A model generated the notes under the pieces. That model did no database searches and had not been told where the DNA came from. It worked only from the letters and a program-made list of their open reading frames with translations. Positions 1-7,855 of a DNA stretch of 10,458 bases are shown here, piece after piece (position 1 is the first letter of the stretch; the number at the start of each line of letters is the position of its first letter). The position numbers and the translations under genes are program-made. Location of the stretch: NCBI GenBank assembly GCA_045114665.1, contig JBGUKW010000287.1, positions 1-10,458 of the forward strand, in the 5' to 3' direction. Origin of the DNA: CADAWZ01 sp045114665 (GTDB lineage Bacteria > Vulcanimicrobiota > CADAWZ01).

Positions 1-364
1 TTGTCGATTTGCCATTTGTTCCTGTTATTGCTATTATATCAGCTTTTGCCATTTCGTAAGCAATTTCTACTTCTCCCATAACTGGGACATTATTTTTAAT
101 TGCTTCTTGAATTTTAGGGGTATATATCGAAACACCTGGGCTTATTATAATTAGATCTTTACCTTCATATATTTTTGAAGTATGACCTCCAAATTCATAT
201 TGTACTTTTTTAGGGTCGAGGTCTTTTAAAAGTTCGGTGAATTTTGATTCTTCGCCACTGTCGCTTATAAATATTTCATTTCCATTTTTTAATAATATCT
301 CAGCAATGGATTTTCCACTTTTTCCGAATCCTGCTATTGAAATTTTCTTGTTTTTGAATTCCAT
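1..364 (-). CDS. murD: UDP-N-acetylmuramoyl-L-alanine--D-glutamate ligase MurD, N-terminal part (cut by window edge)
   Basis: MurD adds D-glutamate to UDP-MurNAc-L-Ala in the cytoplasm, using ATP. About 121 codons are present, starting from an ATG at 364. My translation begins MEFKNKKISIAGFGKSGKSI, a glycine-rich nucleotide-binding start typical of the MurD N-terminal domain. A segment reading IIISPGVS follows, and near the edge comes the Mur ligase P-loop AITGTNGKST, where the fragment stops. The central ATPase and C-terminal domains lie outside the window. The start is 13 nt after the mraY stop, and AGAGG overlapping that stop serves as Shine-Dalgarno. Its place after mraY is the standard dcw order, which separates it from the related MurC and MurE. 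No damage is visible in the part seen. Confidence 0.93.
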   Translation of the reverse strand, partial: MEFKNKKISIAGFGKSGKSIAEILLKNGNEIFISDSGEESKFTELLKDLDPKKVQYEFGGHTSKIYEGKDLIIISPGVSIYTPKIQEAIKNNVPVMGEVEIAYEMAKADIIAITGTNGKST

Positions 365-377
365 TTTTTTGTTGCCT

Positions 378-1415
378 CTAAAAACCAAAATATGCGTAAA
401 GTCCTAAAACAGCAAACATAAAACTTGTTATAGCAAAACGAATTGTAACCTGTACTTCATGCATTCCACCTTTTTCAAAATGGTGATGAATAGGTGTCAT
501 TCTAAATATTCTCTTACCTACGCCATCTTGTTTTTTGGTAATTTTAAAATATGTTACTTGAATCATAACTGAAAGTGCTTCGCATACATAAATTCCACCA
601 ATTATGCAGAGAATTAATTCTGTTCCTGTTAAAATTGCCATTCCTGCTATAGCACCACCAAGGGCAAGTGAACCTGTATCACCCATAAATATTTTTGCAG
701 GATAACAGTTAAACCAGAGAAATGCCATTAAAGCTCCTGCTATTATTATTCCTGCTGTTACCATATCTATTCTTCCCATTACAAGAAGTATTAGACTGAA
801 TGCACAAAGAGATATTATTATATTTATACCTGCAAGTCCATCGAGACCATCTGTCAAATTGACAGCATTTACACAACCTGGTAAAACAAGCATAAAGAAT
901 GGGTATAACCACCAACCAAATTCTATAGAATGACCTAAAAATGGAATAAATATTTTACTGCTGATTTCTGTACAATTAATCATGTAATATGCTGTAGCAA
1001 CAGCCAGTATTAGATGAACTGCCATTTTATCTCTTGCACGAAGTCCTAATGATTTACTTTTTTTGATTTTTAAAAAGTCATCAACAAATCCCAATCCTGC
1101 ATTTACAAGTATTATTCCTGCAAATACATAGTAGTCAGGTGTTAAGTGCAATGGCTTGCCATCATAAGTAGATGGAATGAATGGAAGGCATAATGAAGTC
1201 AGGACAAAGACTACAATTATTGCAAGTCCTCCCATAGTAGGAGTTCCTTTTTTAGATAGGTGATCTTCTGGTCCTTCCTCTCTTATCTGCTGTCCCCATT
1301 GTAATTTTTTTAATGCCTTTATGTAAAATGGAAATATTATCATACTTATGATAAAGCTTATTCCCAACAAAGGTGCTACAAATCTAAAATAGTTTGGTAT
1401 TACTGAAAAATCCAT
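378..1415 (-). CDS. mraY: Phospho-N-acetylmuramoyl-pentapeptide transferase MraY
   Basis: This integral membrane enzyme moves phospho-MurNAc-pentapeptide from UDP onto undecaprenyl phosphate, making lipid I, the first membrane step of peptidoglycan synthesis. The 345-aa protein has about ten hydrophobic segments. It carries all the family motifs: GTPTMGGL (57-64), the DDF of FVDDFLK (Asp112, Asp113), NLTDGLDGLA (186-195, with Asp189 and Asp192), MGDTGSLALGG (244-254, with Asp246) and the cytoplasmic HHHFEKGG (310-317). The length is slightly above the bacillar form of about 320 aa. The ATG follows the murF stop with one base between (TAAAATG), and AAGGGAG upstream lies inside murF, so translation is probably coupled. 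All catalytic residues appear intact. Confidence 0.98.
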   Translation of the reverse strand: MDFSVIPNYFRFVAPLLGISFIISMIIFPFYIKALKKLQWGQQIREEGPEDHLSKKGTPTMGGLAIIVVFVLTSLCLPFIPSTYDGKPLHLTPDYYVFAGIILVNAGLGFVDDFLKIKKSKSLGLRARDKMAVHLILAVATAYYMINCTEISSKIFIPFLGHSIEFGWWLYPFFMLVLPGCVNAVNLTDGLDGLAGINIIISLCAFSLILLVMGRIDMVTAGIIIAGALMAFLWFNCYPAKIFMGDTGSLALGGAIAGMAILTGTELILCIIGGIYVCEALSVMIQVTYFKITKKQDGVGKRIFRMTPIHHHFEKGGMHEVQVTIRFAITSFMFAVLGLYAYFGF

Positions 1416-1416
1416 T

Positions 1417-2805
1417 TTATCTCCCTTGATCGTCCGTTACTTTACTTAAACATTTTGTTATATTTTCAAAGTGCATTGCATGTGAAGCTTTTACAAGTAC
1501 AGTGCTTTTTAATGGAATTTTATCCATAACTTTCTCAAAATTTTCTGTTTTTTCAAAAGATATACAAGAATTTTTATCCATTCCTACACTCAATGCACCA
1601 TTAATTACTATTTCTGCGAATTTACCAGCTACAAGCAACAAATCTATTTTTGCTTCTCCTATTTTTTTACCGAGCTCATAGTGAGAACTTTCTGCTATAT
1701 CTCCTAGCTCTCCCATATCACCTATGATTGCTGTTCTATGATTTGCATTTTGTGAAGACAAGATTGCAACTCCAGCTTTAGCAGAAGAAGGGCTTGAATT
1801 ATAACAATCATTTAAAATTGTATATTTATCTGTTTTTATTATCTCTATTCTGCTTCCAGAAATTTTTACAGTTTTTAATTGTTCAATAGCTTTTTCTAAT
1901 TCTACACCACTTAATGAAGCTGATAGCAATGCTCCACTTGCATTATATACATTGTGTATTCCAAGGAGAGGTACAAAATAATTTATTTTTTTGCCTTTAT
2001 ATTCAGCTTCTACATCAATTCCATCTTCTTTTTGAGAACAGGACAAAATTTTGAGTATACATCTCTCTGATTTTCCAAAAAAATAGACAGGGGCTGAGGA
2101 TTTTTCTTCGATTAGATCTGCAAAATCGTCATCTCCATTCATAACAACAAATCCTGATTTTGGAAGTTGCTCTGTTATTTCTGCCTTTGCTTCAGCTATA
2201 TTTTTTCTTGAGCCGAGAAGTTCAAAATGTGCTTCTCCAATCATACTTATAACAGCAGATGTTGGCTTTACTTCAGAAACAAGTTTTCTTATCTGTCCTT
2301 TTCCTCTCATTCCCATTTCTACAACTAGAAATTCTGTATTAAAATCACAGGAAAAAACAGTTTTGGGAACTCCTATTTCATTATTGAAGTTTTCAAAAGT
2401 GCCATTTGTTTTATATTTAGCTGAAAGCAGATGAACCAAAATATCTTTTACTGTTGTCTTTCCATTACTTCCTGTTATTGCTGTTATTGGGAAATTAAAT
2501 TGTTTTCTGTAGTGTCCAGCAATTTTTAAAAATGCGTCAAGAGTGTTTTCAACAGGTATTATTTTTTCTGAAAATTGGCTGTATTTTTCTACTTGATCCA
2601 TATTACATAGAGAAGCACTTGCTCCACTTGTAAGGGCTTTTTCTATGAATTTATGACCATCAAAATTTTCCCCAACTATCGGAACAAATAGATCGCCTTT
2701 TTCTATTGTTCTTGAATCTGTAGATATATTTTTTATATCGACATCTTCCACTTGTATGTCTCTGTTGAAAATTGAAAATATTTCACTTAATTTTATTGGT
2801 ATCAT
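1417..2805 (-). CDS. murF: UDP-N-acetylmuramoyl-tripeptide--D-alanyl-D-alanine ligase MurF
   Basis: MurF adds the D-Ala-D-Ala dipeptide to complete the cytoplasmic UDP-MurNAc-pentapeptide. Counting from the ATG at 2805 the protein has 462 aa. It shows an N-terminal uridine-binding region with STDSR (28-32), the P-loop TGSNGKTT (111-118, Lys116), NFNNEIGVP (139-147), EMGMRGKGQI (163-172), a lysine in AEAKAEI (Lys207) at the usual carbamylated position, the MurF hallmark DCYNSSPSS (333-341), GDMGELG (362-368) and the end motif KASH (449-452). The frame stays open to a TTG at 2820, but the AAAGGGA ahead of it leaves almost no spacing, so I prefer the ATG, which also gives a more usual N-terminus. 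The ribosome site for that ATG is weak. It lies between murE and mraY with minimal gaps. Confidence 0.96.
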   Translation of the reverse strand: MIPIKLSEIFSIFNRDIQVEDVDIKNISTDSRTIEKGDLFVPIVGENFDGHKFIEKALTSGASASLCNMDQVEKYSQFSEKIIPVENTLDAFLKIAGHYRKQFNFPITAITGSNGKTTVKDILVHLLSAKYKTNGTFENFNNEIGVPKTVFSCDFNTEFLVVEMGMRGKGQIRKLVSEVKPTSAVISMIGEAHFELLGSRKNIAEAKAEITEQLPKSGFVVMNGDDDFADLIEEKSSAPVYFFGKSERCILKILSCSQKEDGIDVEAEYKGKKINYFVPLLGIHNVYNASGALLSASLSGVELEKAIEQLKTVKISGSRIEIIKTDKYTILNDCYNSSPSSAKAGVAILSSQNANHRTAIIGDMGELGDIAESSHYELGKKIGEAKIDLLLVAGKFAEIVINGALSVGMDKNSCISFEKTENFEKVMDKIPLKSTVLVKASHAMHFENITKCLSKVTDDQGR

Positions 2806-2825
2806 CGTCTTCTTTTCCAATCCCT

Positions 2826-4268
2826 TTACAGATATTTATTCAAAATTTCTGTATCATCAAAATGGATTGTCTTATCCTTAAATATTTGATAATTTTCATG
2901 CCCTTTCCCTGCTACTACAATCACATCCCCAGAAGTAGCCATTTCTGTTGCCAATTTAATCGCTTTTTCTCTGTCAACTTCTTTGTGATATTTTTTGCCT
3001 TCAGGCACTCCTTTTTCTATATCTTCTATGATTGAATCTGGGTTTTCTGTTCTTGGGTTGTCAGATGTTATTATTGTTATATCTGATAGTTCCGATGCAA
3101 TTTTTCCCATGATTGGTCTTTTTGTCTTGTCTCTATCTCCACCACAGCCAAATACAGCAATTACTCTGTTGTGGCTTATTGCTTTGGCTGTTTTTAGAAC
3201 ATTTTCCAAACCATCAGGAGTATGTGCATAGTCAACGATTGCCACAAAGTCTTTATTTGTTTTTACAAGTTCGAAACGACCTTTTACACCTGTGAAAGTT
3301 TCAAGAGCTTTGCAAGATTCCTCTTCACTTATCCCTAAAGCTTTGCAAGCACATATAGAGGCAAGTGAATTATATACATTGAAGAATCCAGATATTTGAA
3401 GATTTACTTGTATTTTTTTATCGCCACTTATGAGTGTGTAAGAAATACCTTTTTGCCCAACTTTAGGTTCAAAAGCTCTTATATCTCCAGTTTTTATTCC
3501 ATAAGTAATACATTTTGAATCTATCAATTTTGGAATTTTATTTCCATATTCGTCATCTGTATTTATGACAGCAATTCCAGTTTCTTTTTTCAAGTTTTGG
3601 AACAATTTTAATTTTGCCTCAAAATATTCATCAAAATTTTTGTGGAAATCGAGATGGTCTCTTGTCAAATTTGTAAAAACGGCAACATCAAATTTTATTC
3701 CATGTACTCTATCTAAACTTAGAGCATGAGACGAAACTTCAAAAACAGCATTTTTCATTCCTGCTTTTACCATTTCTGATAAGTTGTGTTGAAGTGTTTT
3801 TGCGTCAGGAGTTGTTACAGAAGAGGTTATCTGTTTGTCTGCAAATTTTGTATATAGAGTTCCCATAAGACCTGTTGGGCTTTTTATTGAATTCAATATA
3901 TGACTTATCATAAATGTAGATGTTGTTTTACCGTTTGTACCTGTTACACCTATCATTCTCATTTTTTCTGCAGGGTGATCGTAAATTGCAATAGACGCTT
4001 CAGCATACGCTTTTCTTGGATCATCTGTCTTTATTACATTTATACCATCTTCAAATTGTATGTCCTCAGATATACAGAATGATTTGCAACCTTTTTCTAA
4101 GACATCTTTTATGAATTTATGACCATCTGTCTTGAAGCCTTTAATACAGAAAAATAATGATTTTTCATTTGCTTCTCTTGAATCACATGTCACATTATCT
4201 ATTTCTGTTTTTTCATCAATATTTACTGTTGAACAATTTATTTTGTCTATAATTTCTTTTATTTTCAT
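2826..4268 (-). CDS. murE: UDP-N-acetylmuramoyl-L-alanyl-D-glutamate--2,6-diaminopimelate ligase MurE
   Basis: MurE adds the third stem-peptide residue to UDP-MurNAc-L-Ala-D-Glu. The 480-aa protein is full length. It has CDSRE (28-32) in the UMP-binding domain, the P-loop GVTGTNGKTT (107-116, Lys114), SSVTTPDA (149-156), EVSSHAL (177-183), TNLTRDHLDFH (199-209), Lys219 in YFEAKLKLF at the carbamylated-lysine position, DYAHTPDGL (346-354) and FGCGGDRD (373-380). The specificity motif DNPRTENP (403-410) is the form known from meso-diaminopimelate enzymes; L-lysine enzymes lack the arginine. The substrate is therefore inferred to be meso-DAP. The ATG is 16 nt past the stop of the penicillin-binding protein gene. 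No strong Shine-Dalgarno is visible there, so reinitiation after the upstream gene is likely. Confidence 0.97.
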   Translation of the reverse strand: MKIKEIIDKINCSTVNIDEKTEIDNVTCDSREANEKSLFFCIKGFKTDGHKFIKDVLEKGCKSFCISEDIQFEDGINVIKTDDPRKAYAEASIAIYDHPAEKMRMIGVTGTNGKTTSTFMISHILNSIKSPTGLMGTLYTKFADKQITSSVTTPDAKTLQHNLSEMVKAGMKNAVFEVSSHALSLDRVHGIKFDVAVFTNLTRDHLDFHKNFDEYFEAKLKLFQNLKKETGIAVINTDDEYGNKIPKLIDSKCITYGIKTGDIRAFEPKVGQKGISYTLISGDKKIQVNLQISGFFNVYNSLASICACKALGISEEESCKALETFTGVKGRFELVKTNKDFVAIVDYAHTPDGLENVLKTAKAISHNRVIAVFGCGGDRDKTKRPIMGKIASELSDITIITSDNPRTENPDSIIEDIEKGVPEGKKYHKEVDREKAIKLATEMATSGDVIVVAGKGHENYQIFKDKTIHFDDTEILNKYL

Positions 4269-4284
4269 AATTTTACCATTACTT

Positions 4285-6033
4285 TTAATTATTTTTGCTG
4301 GGATCTGCTCCCATTTGATTTACTTCATTTGGAAAACTTGGAGGAATCCCCAATCTCCAAAGTATTTCTCTTCCTATTTCTGCAAAAATAGGACCAGAAA
4401 CAGTACCACCCCAAATTGTGCCTTTAGGATTTTTTATTTTTACAAGCATGACAAATTTTGGATCTTCCGCTGGAGCAAAGCCTACAAATGAAGCTATATA
4501 TTTTCCTTTTGCATAAATTCCATTTTCAACTACATTTGCTGTTCCAGATTTTCCACCTACTAAATACCCAGGTATTCGAGCCTTTTTTCCTGTCCCATTT
4601 TCAACTACATTTCTCAATATCATATTTACTTTATATGATGTCTCTTTACTTATAGGTCTTGATTTAATTTCAGGCTTAAAATCTTTTACTATATTTCCTT
4701 CTGAATCAAGGATTTGTCTTATAATCCTTGGTTGCATTTGTTCGCCATTATTTATAGAACCCTGTACTGCTGAAACTATTTGAAGTGGAGTTACAGCAAT
4801 TCCTTGACCAAATGAAATTGTTGCCAAGTTGATTTCAGACCAATCTTTAAGAGGAGGTAAAATTCCTTCTGTTTCACCAGGTAGTTCAATTCCTGTTATA
4901 TCTCCAAAACCGAATTTGACAATATAATCATAAAATATTTTTGAACCCATTCTAAGACCCATGGCCACAGAACCTGTATTAAATGAAAATGCTATTATAT
5001 CTGTTATTGTCTCTGTTGCATTTCCCCCAAAACCATCATTTGCATTGTGAAGAGTCCAGCCACCTGCTTGTATTGTATCTCCACATTGTATTTGATCATT
5101 CATGCCAACTTTACCGCTATCAAGTGCTGCTGCTGCCAAGACTACTTTAAATGTTGATCCTGGTTCATATGCATCTGTTACAATACTATTTCTTGTTAAC
5201 TGCATATAATCAGGTGATTTAGGATCTTTGGATTTATAGTCTGGTTTGTTTGCAAGGGCAAGTATTTCTCCAGTTTTGGCATCCATGACCAACACAGAGC
5301 CTGTATCTGCTCCATAAGCTTTTACAGCTTTTTCAAGAGCAGTTTCAACTATATATTGTATACTCTCATCTATGGTTAAAACTACATTATATCCACTTGT
5401 TGCATTGACTAAAGATGAAATTCCCCCAGGAATCAATCTTCCAACAAGATCCATTTCAGCTGTCATTTTACCAGGTTTTCCTTTTAAATAGCTATCCATG
5501 ACTGCTTCTATTCCATCAAGACCTTGATCGTCAATTCCTGTGCAACCTAAAATATGTGAAGCCAATTCACCTTTTGGATAAAAACGCTTTCCAGTTGTCT
5601 CTTTCATCGTAAAGATTCCAGGAAGTTCGAGTTTTATTATTTTTTGGACTTTATCATCATCAAGTTTTCTTGCTATCCAAACAAATCTTGTTGCCGCTCC
5701 TAATTTACTCTCTAAAACTTCTTCTGAATCTCCTAAAATTTGCGATAACAATACTGCTGTCTTATGTCTATCTTTTATTAAAGTTGGGTCTGCAGTTATT
5801 GAAGTAAGTGCTAAACTGTTTGCCAATACTACATATTTTCTGTCCATTATGGAGCCACGGAGAGCAGGAATTGTTATTGTTCCTTTGTGTTGTGATTCAG
5901 CTTTTGATTTATATAAATCGTGTTGAAAAATTTGAAGACTTATCAACCTATAACCAATAATTAAAAATAGAAGTATCAAAAAGTAAAATACAACAATTAG
6001 TCTATCTCTTACTTGGTTTTTCCAGCCTATCAT
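4285..6033 (-). CDS. ftsI: Class B penicillin-binding protein (septal transpeptidase, FtsI/SpoVD type)
   Basis: This is a D,D-transpeptidase that crosslinks septal peptidoglycan outside the membrane and partners FtsW and FtsL-type proteins. The 582-aa chain has a short cytoplasmic start, one membrane anchor (about 11-35) and the class B dimerisation-domain motif RGSIMDR (59-65). The transpeptidase domain carries STFK (293-296, catalytic Ser293), SFN (350-352, the SxN motif) and KSGT (495-498). The anchor followed directly by the extracytoplasmic domain fits a bitopic protein. After the transpeptidase domain only about 25 mostly polar residues remain, so there is no C-terminal PASTA domain, unlike Bacillus SpoVD. 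The sequence alone does not separate a vegetative FtsI/PbpB from a sporulation SpoVD; the place between ftsL and murE fits both. AAAGAGG lies 7 nt before the ATG. Confidence 0.96.
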   Translation of the reverse strand: MIGWKNQVRDRLIVVFYFLILLFLIIGYRLISLQIFQHDLYKSKAESQHKGTITIPALRGSIMDRKYVVLANSLALTSITADPTLIKDRHKTAVLLSQILGDSEEVLESKLGAATRFVWIARKLDDDKVQKIIKLELPGIFTMKETTGKRFYPKGELASHILGCTGIDDQGLDGIEAVMDSYLKGKPGKMTAEMDLVGRLIPGGISSLVNATSGYNVVLTIDESIQYIVETALEKAVKAYGADTGSVLVMDAKTGEILALANKPDYKSKDPKSPDYMQLTRNSIVTDAYEPGSTFKVVLAAAALDSGKVGMNDQIQCGDTIQAGGWTLHNANDGFGGNATETITDIIAFSFNTGSVAMGLRMGSKIFYDYIVKFGFGDITGIELPGETEGILPPLKDWSEINLATISFGQGIAVTPLQIVSAVQGSINNGEQMQPRIIRQILDSEGNIVKDFKPEIKSRPISKETSYKVNMILRNVVENGTGKKARIPGYLVGGKSGTANVVENGIYAKGKYIASFVGFAPAEDPKFVMLVKIKNPKGTIWGGTVSGPIFAEIGREILWRLGIPPSFPNEVNQMGADPSKNN

Positions 6034-6092
6034 ATCAAATCCTCTTTAGGTAAATATCAAGGAAATTATTTCTGTACTTAACAATATAATAA

Positions 6093-6124
6093 GCTATCCA
6101 ATGATAAATTTATCAATGGATAGC
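6093..6124. repeat. Near-perfect 32-nt palindrome between ftsL and the PBP gene
   Basis: The 16-nt arms 6093-6108 and 6109-6124 are inverted copies with one mismatched pair (6101/6116). On the minus-strand transcript they can form a hairpin ending in GGATAGC. The bases after it begin TTATTATATTG, too broken a T run for a convincing intrinsic terminator. It lies in the 116-nt gap between ftsL and the PBP gene, the widest gap in the operon. An RNA processing or attenuation site, a binding site for a dimeric regulator, or a small dispersed repeat are all possible. Confidence 0.7.
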
Positions 6125-6149
6125 CCAAATTTAATAATCTATATAAAAA

Positions 6150-6587
6150 TTAATTCGATGTCAATTCTTCATCATAATATGAGTCTATAGCTACAACATC
6201 TTCTATTGATGCTCTTAAAACAGAAGGATTTCTCATATCAATAACAAGACGGTTTGGAGGGTGTGCCATTCCTAATTCTTTTCTTGCAATCGTTTCAATA
6301 CGCTCAAGAGAATTTAATCTACTGACTTCAAGTTTTAGGGCAAGTTTTGTTTTTTCAAGATTTGCTTTCTGTTCTTTAAGTCTTGAAAGATTATATTGTG
6401 ATTTTACATTTTGAGCACAGATACCAACATAAAATATTGACATCAATGTTATCAATAGTATTGTGAACGATGTTAAAATAACAGCATAACGAGACACAAC
6501 AACAACATCTGCTGTTTTATTTGCTGCTGCTTTAAATACAGGTTTCTTATCCATTTTTCTGTCTTTTGTCATTTCTATAAGTTTCAA
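6150..6587 (-). CDS. ftsL: Cell division protein FtsL-like (FtsL/DivIC family)
   Basis: FtsL is a small bitopic membrane protein that, with a DivIC/FtsB partner, links the early divisome to the septal synthase. The 145-aa protein has a basic cytoplasmic N-terminus (residues 1-32, Lys and Arg rich), one transmembrane helix (about 34-57), a heptad-like charged coiled coil (about 62-93) and the family signature ERIETIARKELGMAHP (95-110). A further C-terminal tail of about 35 residues is rich in acidic residues. FtsL is poorly conserved, so the call rests on this architecture plus the position between rsmH and a class B PBP gene. The start is a TTG at 6587, since GGAGGG lies 8 nt upstream; the in-frame ATGs at 6572 and 6554 are too far from it. 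Confidence 0.88.
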   Translation of the reverse strand: MKLIEMTKDRKMDKKPVFKAAANKTADVVVVSRYAVILTSFTILLITLMSIFYVGICAQNVKSQYNLSRLKEQKANLEKTKLALKLEVSRLNSLERIETIARKELGMAHPPNRLVIDMRNPSVLRASIEDVVAIDSYYDEELTSN

Positions 6588-6595
6588 GAAATAGA

Positions 6596-6601
6596 CCCTC
6601 C
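6596..6601 (-). promoter_or_regulatory. Shine-Dalgarno of ftsL that decides a TTG start
   Basis: GGAGGG on the minus strand is a strong ribosome binding site 8 nt before the TTG at 6587-6585. The nearest ATG, at 6572, would be 23 nt away, outside normal spacing. This is the clearest case for a non-ATG start in the window. Confidence 0.75.
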
Positions 6602-6643
6602 AAATTCTCTGATTTCTTATATTCTATGCTAAAAATTAATTAC

Positions 6644-7591
6644 CTAAGATATGACAGAAATAGCCCTCATTTTTGCCGAGCGGGCACGAGGATTTTTAGT
6701 TTGTTCTTCTTCAGAAGGAAGAAGAACTTTCTTTGTCAGCCTTCTAACCAATCTCTTACTCAGAATATCATCTTTTTTATATTTTTCTCTTATATCAGGA
6801 TCGTAAGTTAAATCTCTAAATATGTTTTTTACAATTCTATCTTCCAATGAATGATAAGAGATAACGACAACAACCCCATTTATGCTCATTTTTCTTAGAA
6901 TCCCTTCTAAGCCGTTTGCAAGTTGTCCTAACTCATCATTTACGGCAATTCTAAGGGCCATGAACACTCGAGTAGCTGGGTGTATATAATGCCTTAAATT
7001 TTTGTTTGTTGGAATACACCTTTCTATTATAGAAGAAAGTTGCAGAGTTGTCCTTATTGGCTCTTTTTGTCTTTCATTGACTATTGTCCGAGCAATTTTT
7101 CCTGAATGTCTTTCTTCTCCGTATTCCCAAAATATTTTTTTTAATTCTTGTTCTGTATTTTTGTTTACTATATCATAAGCTGTTATTGAACTTTCATTGT
7201 CCATCCTCATGTCAAGTTCAGCTTCTGATCGGAAGCTAAAGCCCCTTTTTGCCTCATCAAGCTGATGAGATGAAACCCCTAAATCAAAAATACAGCCATT
7301 TAGATTTTTTATATTAAGAGAATTTATTATATTTTCGATATCTCCAAATGCTCCTTTTACAGCATGGAAATTCCGAAAATTTTTCAATTTAGAAGATGCA
7401 TTTTCGATTGCTTCTAAATCTCTATCTATACCTATTACATTGCCATTTCTATTGCCATCTATTGCTTTTAATATCCCTTCTGAATGACCTCCACCTCCTA
7501 AGGTGCAGTCAATATAAGTACCTCCACGCCATGGCTCAAGAAAATTTATTGTTTCTTCCAGCATAACTGGAACATGGTATTCTTCTAACAT
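6644..7591 (-). CDS. rsmH: 16S rRNA (cytosine(1402)-N(4))-methyltransferase RsmH
   Basis: RsmH (MraW) transfers a methyl group from S-adenosylmethionine to N4 of C1402 in the 16S rRNA decoding centre. The 315-aa protein has the usual length. It starts with the family N-terminus (HVPVMLEETI, 6-15) and has the SAM-binding loop DCTLGGGGHS (28-37), FDLGVSSHQLD (102-112), GFSFR (117-121), HPATRVFMALRIAVNDEL (204-221), ISYHSLEDR (244-252) and the basic end NPRARSAKMRA (300-310). It opens the dcw operon here, with no mraZ ahead of it. No Shine-Dalgarno is visible before the ATG at 7591 (upstream reads AATAAAACATA). The start is chosen from the conserved N-terminus. Transcription probably begins at the promoter at 7683-7711. 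Confidence 0.98.
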   Translation of the reverse strand: MLEEYHVPVMLEETINFLEPWRGGTYIDCTLGGGGHSEGILKAIDGNRNGNVIGIDRDLEAIENASSKLKNFRNFHAVKGAFGDIENIINSLNIKNLNGCIFDLGVSSHQLDEAKRGFSFRSEAELDMRMDNESSITAYDIVNKNTEQELKKIFWEYGEERHSGKIARTIVNERQKEPIRTTLQLSSIIERCIPTNKNLRHYIHPATRVFMALRIAVNDELGQLANGLEGILRKMSINGVVVVISYHSLEDRIVKNIFRDLTYDPDIREKYKKDDILSKRLVRRLTKKVLLPSEEEQTKNPRARSAKMRAISVIS

Positions 7592-7682
7592 TATGTTTTA
7601 TTACTATATGGCTTTAAGAGTATTTTCCACTTTTCGAAAATATATTCTAATGATTTTCTATTAAAGTCATATTATTACTAAA

Positions 7683-7711
7683 ATTTTACTATCTTGTTTT
7701 TTGCTTGTCAA
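7683..7711 (-). promoter_or_regulatory. Promoter of the dcw operon
   Basis: On the minus strand TTGACA (7711-7706) is followed by a 17-bp spacer and TAAAAT (7688-7683), one base off the -10 consensus. The expected start point is near 7676, giving a leader of about 85 nt before the rsmH ATG. The leader holds a weak AT hairpin (7621-7627 with 7636-7642). No other promoter of this quality was seen further along the operon, so the genes down to murD may be one transcript. Confidence 0.72.
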
Positions 7712-7768
7712 TATATTTTTTCCTTCATAAATGTTAAAATTTTTTTGACTTTTTTTATTATTTTTTTT

Positions 7769-7777
7769 TGTTATAAT
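7769..7777 (+). promoter_or_regulatory. Extended -10 promoter for the 350-aa gene and the Hpt-like gene
   Basis: TGTTATAAT is a perfect extended -10 (TGnTATAAT). The nearest -35-like hexamer, TTGACT at 7745-7750, is 21 bp away, too far to act normally, but extended -10 sites can work without one. The expected start is near 7784, leaving about 70 nt of leader. This region (7592-7855) is divergent, very AT-rich and has long T runs; no gene was found in it. Confidence 0.55.
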
Positions 7778-7855
7778 AATTTTTGATAAAAAGGAAAGAA
7801 TGTACATAAAAAAGAAAAAAGTTTAAGAAATATTTTTTTAAAGGATTTTAGATCA

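Noticed and set aside
2806..2820. TTG start for murF at 2820
   Set aside because: The AAAGGGA site is directly adjacent to the TTG, leaving too little spacing; the ATG at 2805 gives the usual MurF N-terminus, though its own site is weak.
2772..4491. Several plus-strand open frames of 60-119 codons
   Set aside because: They lie antisense to the intact murE, murF and PBP genes and have no ribosome sites or recognisable domains.
7745..7777. TTGACT with TATAAT as a standard -35/-10 pair
   Set aside because: The 21-bp spacer is too long; only the extended -10 is kept.
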